Positions 5,395-6,386 of a stretch of 6,386 nt of DNA are shown here, piece by piece. Position numbers and translations under genes: made by a program. The notes below the pieces were generated by a model. The model was not told the origin of the DNA and did no database searches. It worked only from the letters and a program-made list of their open reading frames with translations. Location of the stretch: contig QMVZ01000096.1 of the NCBI GenBank assembly GCA_003661365.1, positions 1 through 6,386 on the forward strand. The letters run 5' to 3'. Numbering within the stretch: position 1 is the stretch's first letter; every line of letters begins with the position of its first letter. The DNA is from Thermoproteota archaeon. GTDB taxonomy: Archaea > Korarchaeota > Korarchaeia > Korarchaeales > Korarchaeaceae.

Positions 5395-6386
5395 AACTAA
5401 GAATATACACTAACATAAAACCTATAGAAACCGACCCTGTAGAAGCAAGAGAGAAATTATACAACTGCCTAGGACCAGCAGTAATCGACTGGACAGGATG
5501 GGGACTCCTAAGACCAGGCCTCCTAACAAGAAGGCTAGTAATAGACGTATGCAACCTATGGAGAGCAGAAAAAAGAAAACAAATAGTAATCCATGACAGG
5601 CCACAACTAAGAGGAACATGGATCTTCTTCGACTACCTCTTCTCAAAAGTTACAGCAACAAACCCAATAATAAAATGTCTAGCAAATATCGGACTAGCCA
5701 AATATGGAAGAATAAAACTGACAAACACTTACCTAATAACCGCAGGTCTAAACCTCCAAGAAGGCCTCCTACTAATGCTTTACACAGGAAAAAAGATCGA
5801 GACCCAACTAAACGACCTAGCATACATAATCTCCCATATGCTAGGAGCACCAAAACCAAGAGTAACTGAGATCACCCGCAACACCCTCACAACACTTGCA
5901 ACATACCTAGAAGCCTCACCAAGATGGCAACTAAAAGGGTGGACATCAAAAGACGGAAGAACAATCGAACTAGACCTAGTCCAACAAAACAGACAAGAAT
6001 ACCTGAAGAAACTATATGGAGGAGAATGGCGATCACTACTCTTCCAAGACCCATATTCAAAGATAAAACTGACAATCGGACCGAGAACAAAAAACCTAGA
6101 AGTATACATCAAAAAGAGATACTACAACCCGGGACCAAAAAGGGAACTCCGCCCAACATTCGACGAACTAATGAAAGGAATAAAGATCGACAAAACAACC
6201 GAAGTAACACCAAGCACAACAGACGAAGCAAACATACTAAAAGCCTACACAGAAAGAAGAGGCATAATGGCAACCATAAAACTCGAAAAAGAGAAATATA
6301 ACAGAGATGCGTATGACGTATCCTACGAATTCCAAGGATACGACATAAAATCAGACCAACACCTAATAGAAGTAAAAGCATTCAAA
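5391..6386 (+). CDS. DUF3883-domain protein with unrecognised N-terminal region (3' truncated)
   Basis: The frame stays open for 332 codons to the right edge, so the protein is incomplete. Residues 1-270 are not recognised: a mixed alpha/beta sequence with VIDWTGWGLLRPGLLTRRLVID near 31-52, a mainly helical middle (about 75-175), then a beta-rich part (about 185-245) ending in KKRYYNPGPKREL. Residues about 280-332 match the start of DUF3883: ILKAYTERRG (282-291) then GYDIKS (316-321) and LIEVKAF (325-331). DUF3883 is a PD-(D/E)XK-related domain common at the C-terminus of helicases and defence proteins. Here D318 and E327-x-K329 give the expected D...ExK pattern. Nuclease or DNA-binding activity is inference. 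The gene is translationally coupled to the BrxL-type ATPase gene, which suggests they act together. Codon use is strongly A-ending (11 of 15 prolines are CCA). No long reading frame on the other strand competes with it. Confidence 0.82.
   Translation, partial: MKLRIYTNIKPIETDPVEAREKLYNCLGPAVIDWTGWGLLRPGLLTRRLVIDVCNLWRAEKRKQIVIHDRPQLRGTWIFFDYLFSKVTATNPIIKCLANIGLAKYGRIKLTNTYLITAGLNLQEGLLLMLYTGKKIETQLNDLAYIISHMLGAPKPRVTEITRNTLTTLATYLEASPRWQLKGWTSKDGRTIELDLVQQNRQEYLKKLYGGEWRSLLFQDPYSKIKLTIGPRTKNLEVYIKKRYYNPGPKRELRPTFDELMKGIKIDKTTEVTPSTTDEANILKAYTERRGIMATIKLEKEKYNRDAYDVSYEFQGYDIKSDQHLIEVKAFK
6222..6386 (+). other. DUF3883 domain start (D...ExK motif)
   Basis: Encodes residues 278-332 of the last protein. 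The ERRG segment, the GYDI(K/E)S turn and the IEVKA strand occur in the order and spacing of DUF3883 domains. The domain's C-terminal half lies beyond the window edge. Confidence 0.75.

Overview
The window looks archaeal, probably from a thermophilic or otherwise Lys/Glu/Arg/Ile-rich lineage. Arginine is coded almost only by AGA/AGG. The genes are packed with overlaps or gaps of a few bases. One ribosome-binding site is an extended match to the archaeal 16S 3' end (GGTGATC). The best family matches are to archaeal forms of EVE-domain and BrxL-type proteins. I cannot name the lineage from sequence alone.

Four genes fill the window, all on the + strand, in what reads as one transcription unit. 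(1) 2-259: the C-terminal part of an EVE (PUA-like, UPF0310-type) domain protein, cut by the left edge. (2) 247-3984: a 1245-residue adenine-N6 methyltransferase with an N-terminal PD-(D/E)XK nuclease-like domain, which is a type IIG / PglX-like layout. It also carries an acidic linker and an Ig/CARDB-like beta-rich C-terminal extension. (3) 3991-5394: a BrxL-type AAA+ ATPase that ends at 467 residues, where longer family members continue into a Lon-like protease domain. (4) 5391-6386: a gene open to the right edge, with an unrecognised N-terminal part and the start of a DUF3883 (PD-(D/E)XK-related) domain. Gene-to-gene junctions are a 13-base overlap, a 6-base gap and an ATGA overlap, so translational coupling is likely.

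Together this is a BREX-like anti-phage island: a possible reader of modified bases (EVE), a modification or restriction-modification enzyme, the BrxL ATPase, and a DUF3883 protein. No PglZ, BrxC or BrxA/BrxB is visible, though either flank could hold them. If the flanks lack them, this is a compact BREX-related arrangement. Its nuclease is built into the methyltransferase and its BrxL lacks a protease.

A second striking feature is compositional. On the same strand, and within one continuous gene, the sequence passes from G+T-rich (1 to about 1400) through a balanced middle to A+C-rich (about 3640 to the end). Synonymous codon choice flips with it, for example proline CCT to CCA and valine GTT to GTA. 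This is not explained by coding strand. It suggests a replication-linked skew switch, a chimeric join, or an extrachromosomal element.

There is no intergenic stretch longer than 6 bases. I saw no RNA genes, insertion sequences, CRISPR arrays or terminators.
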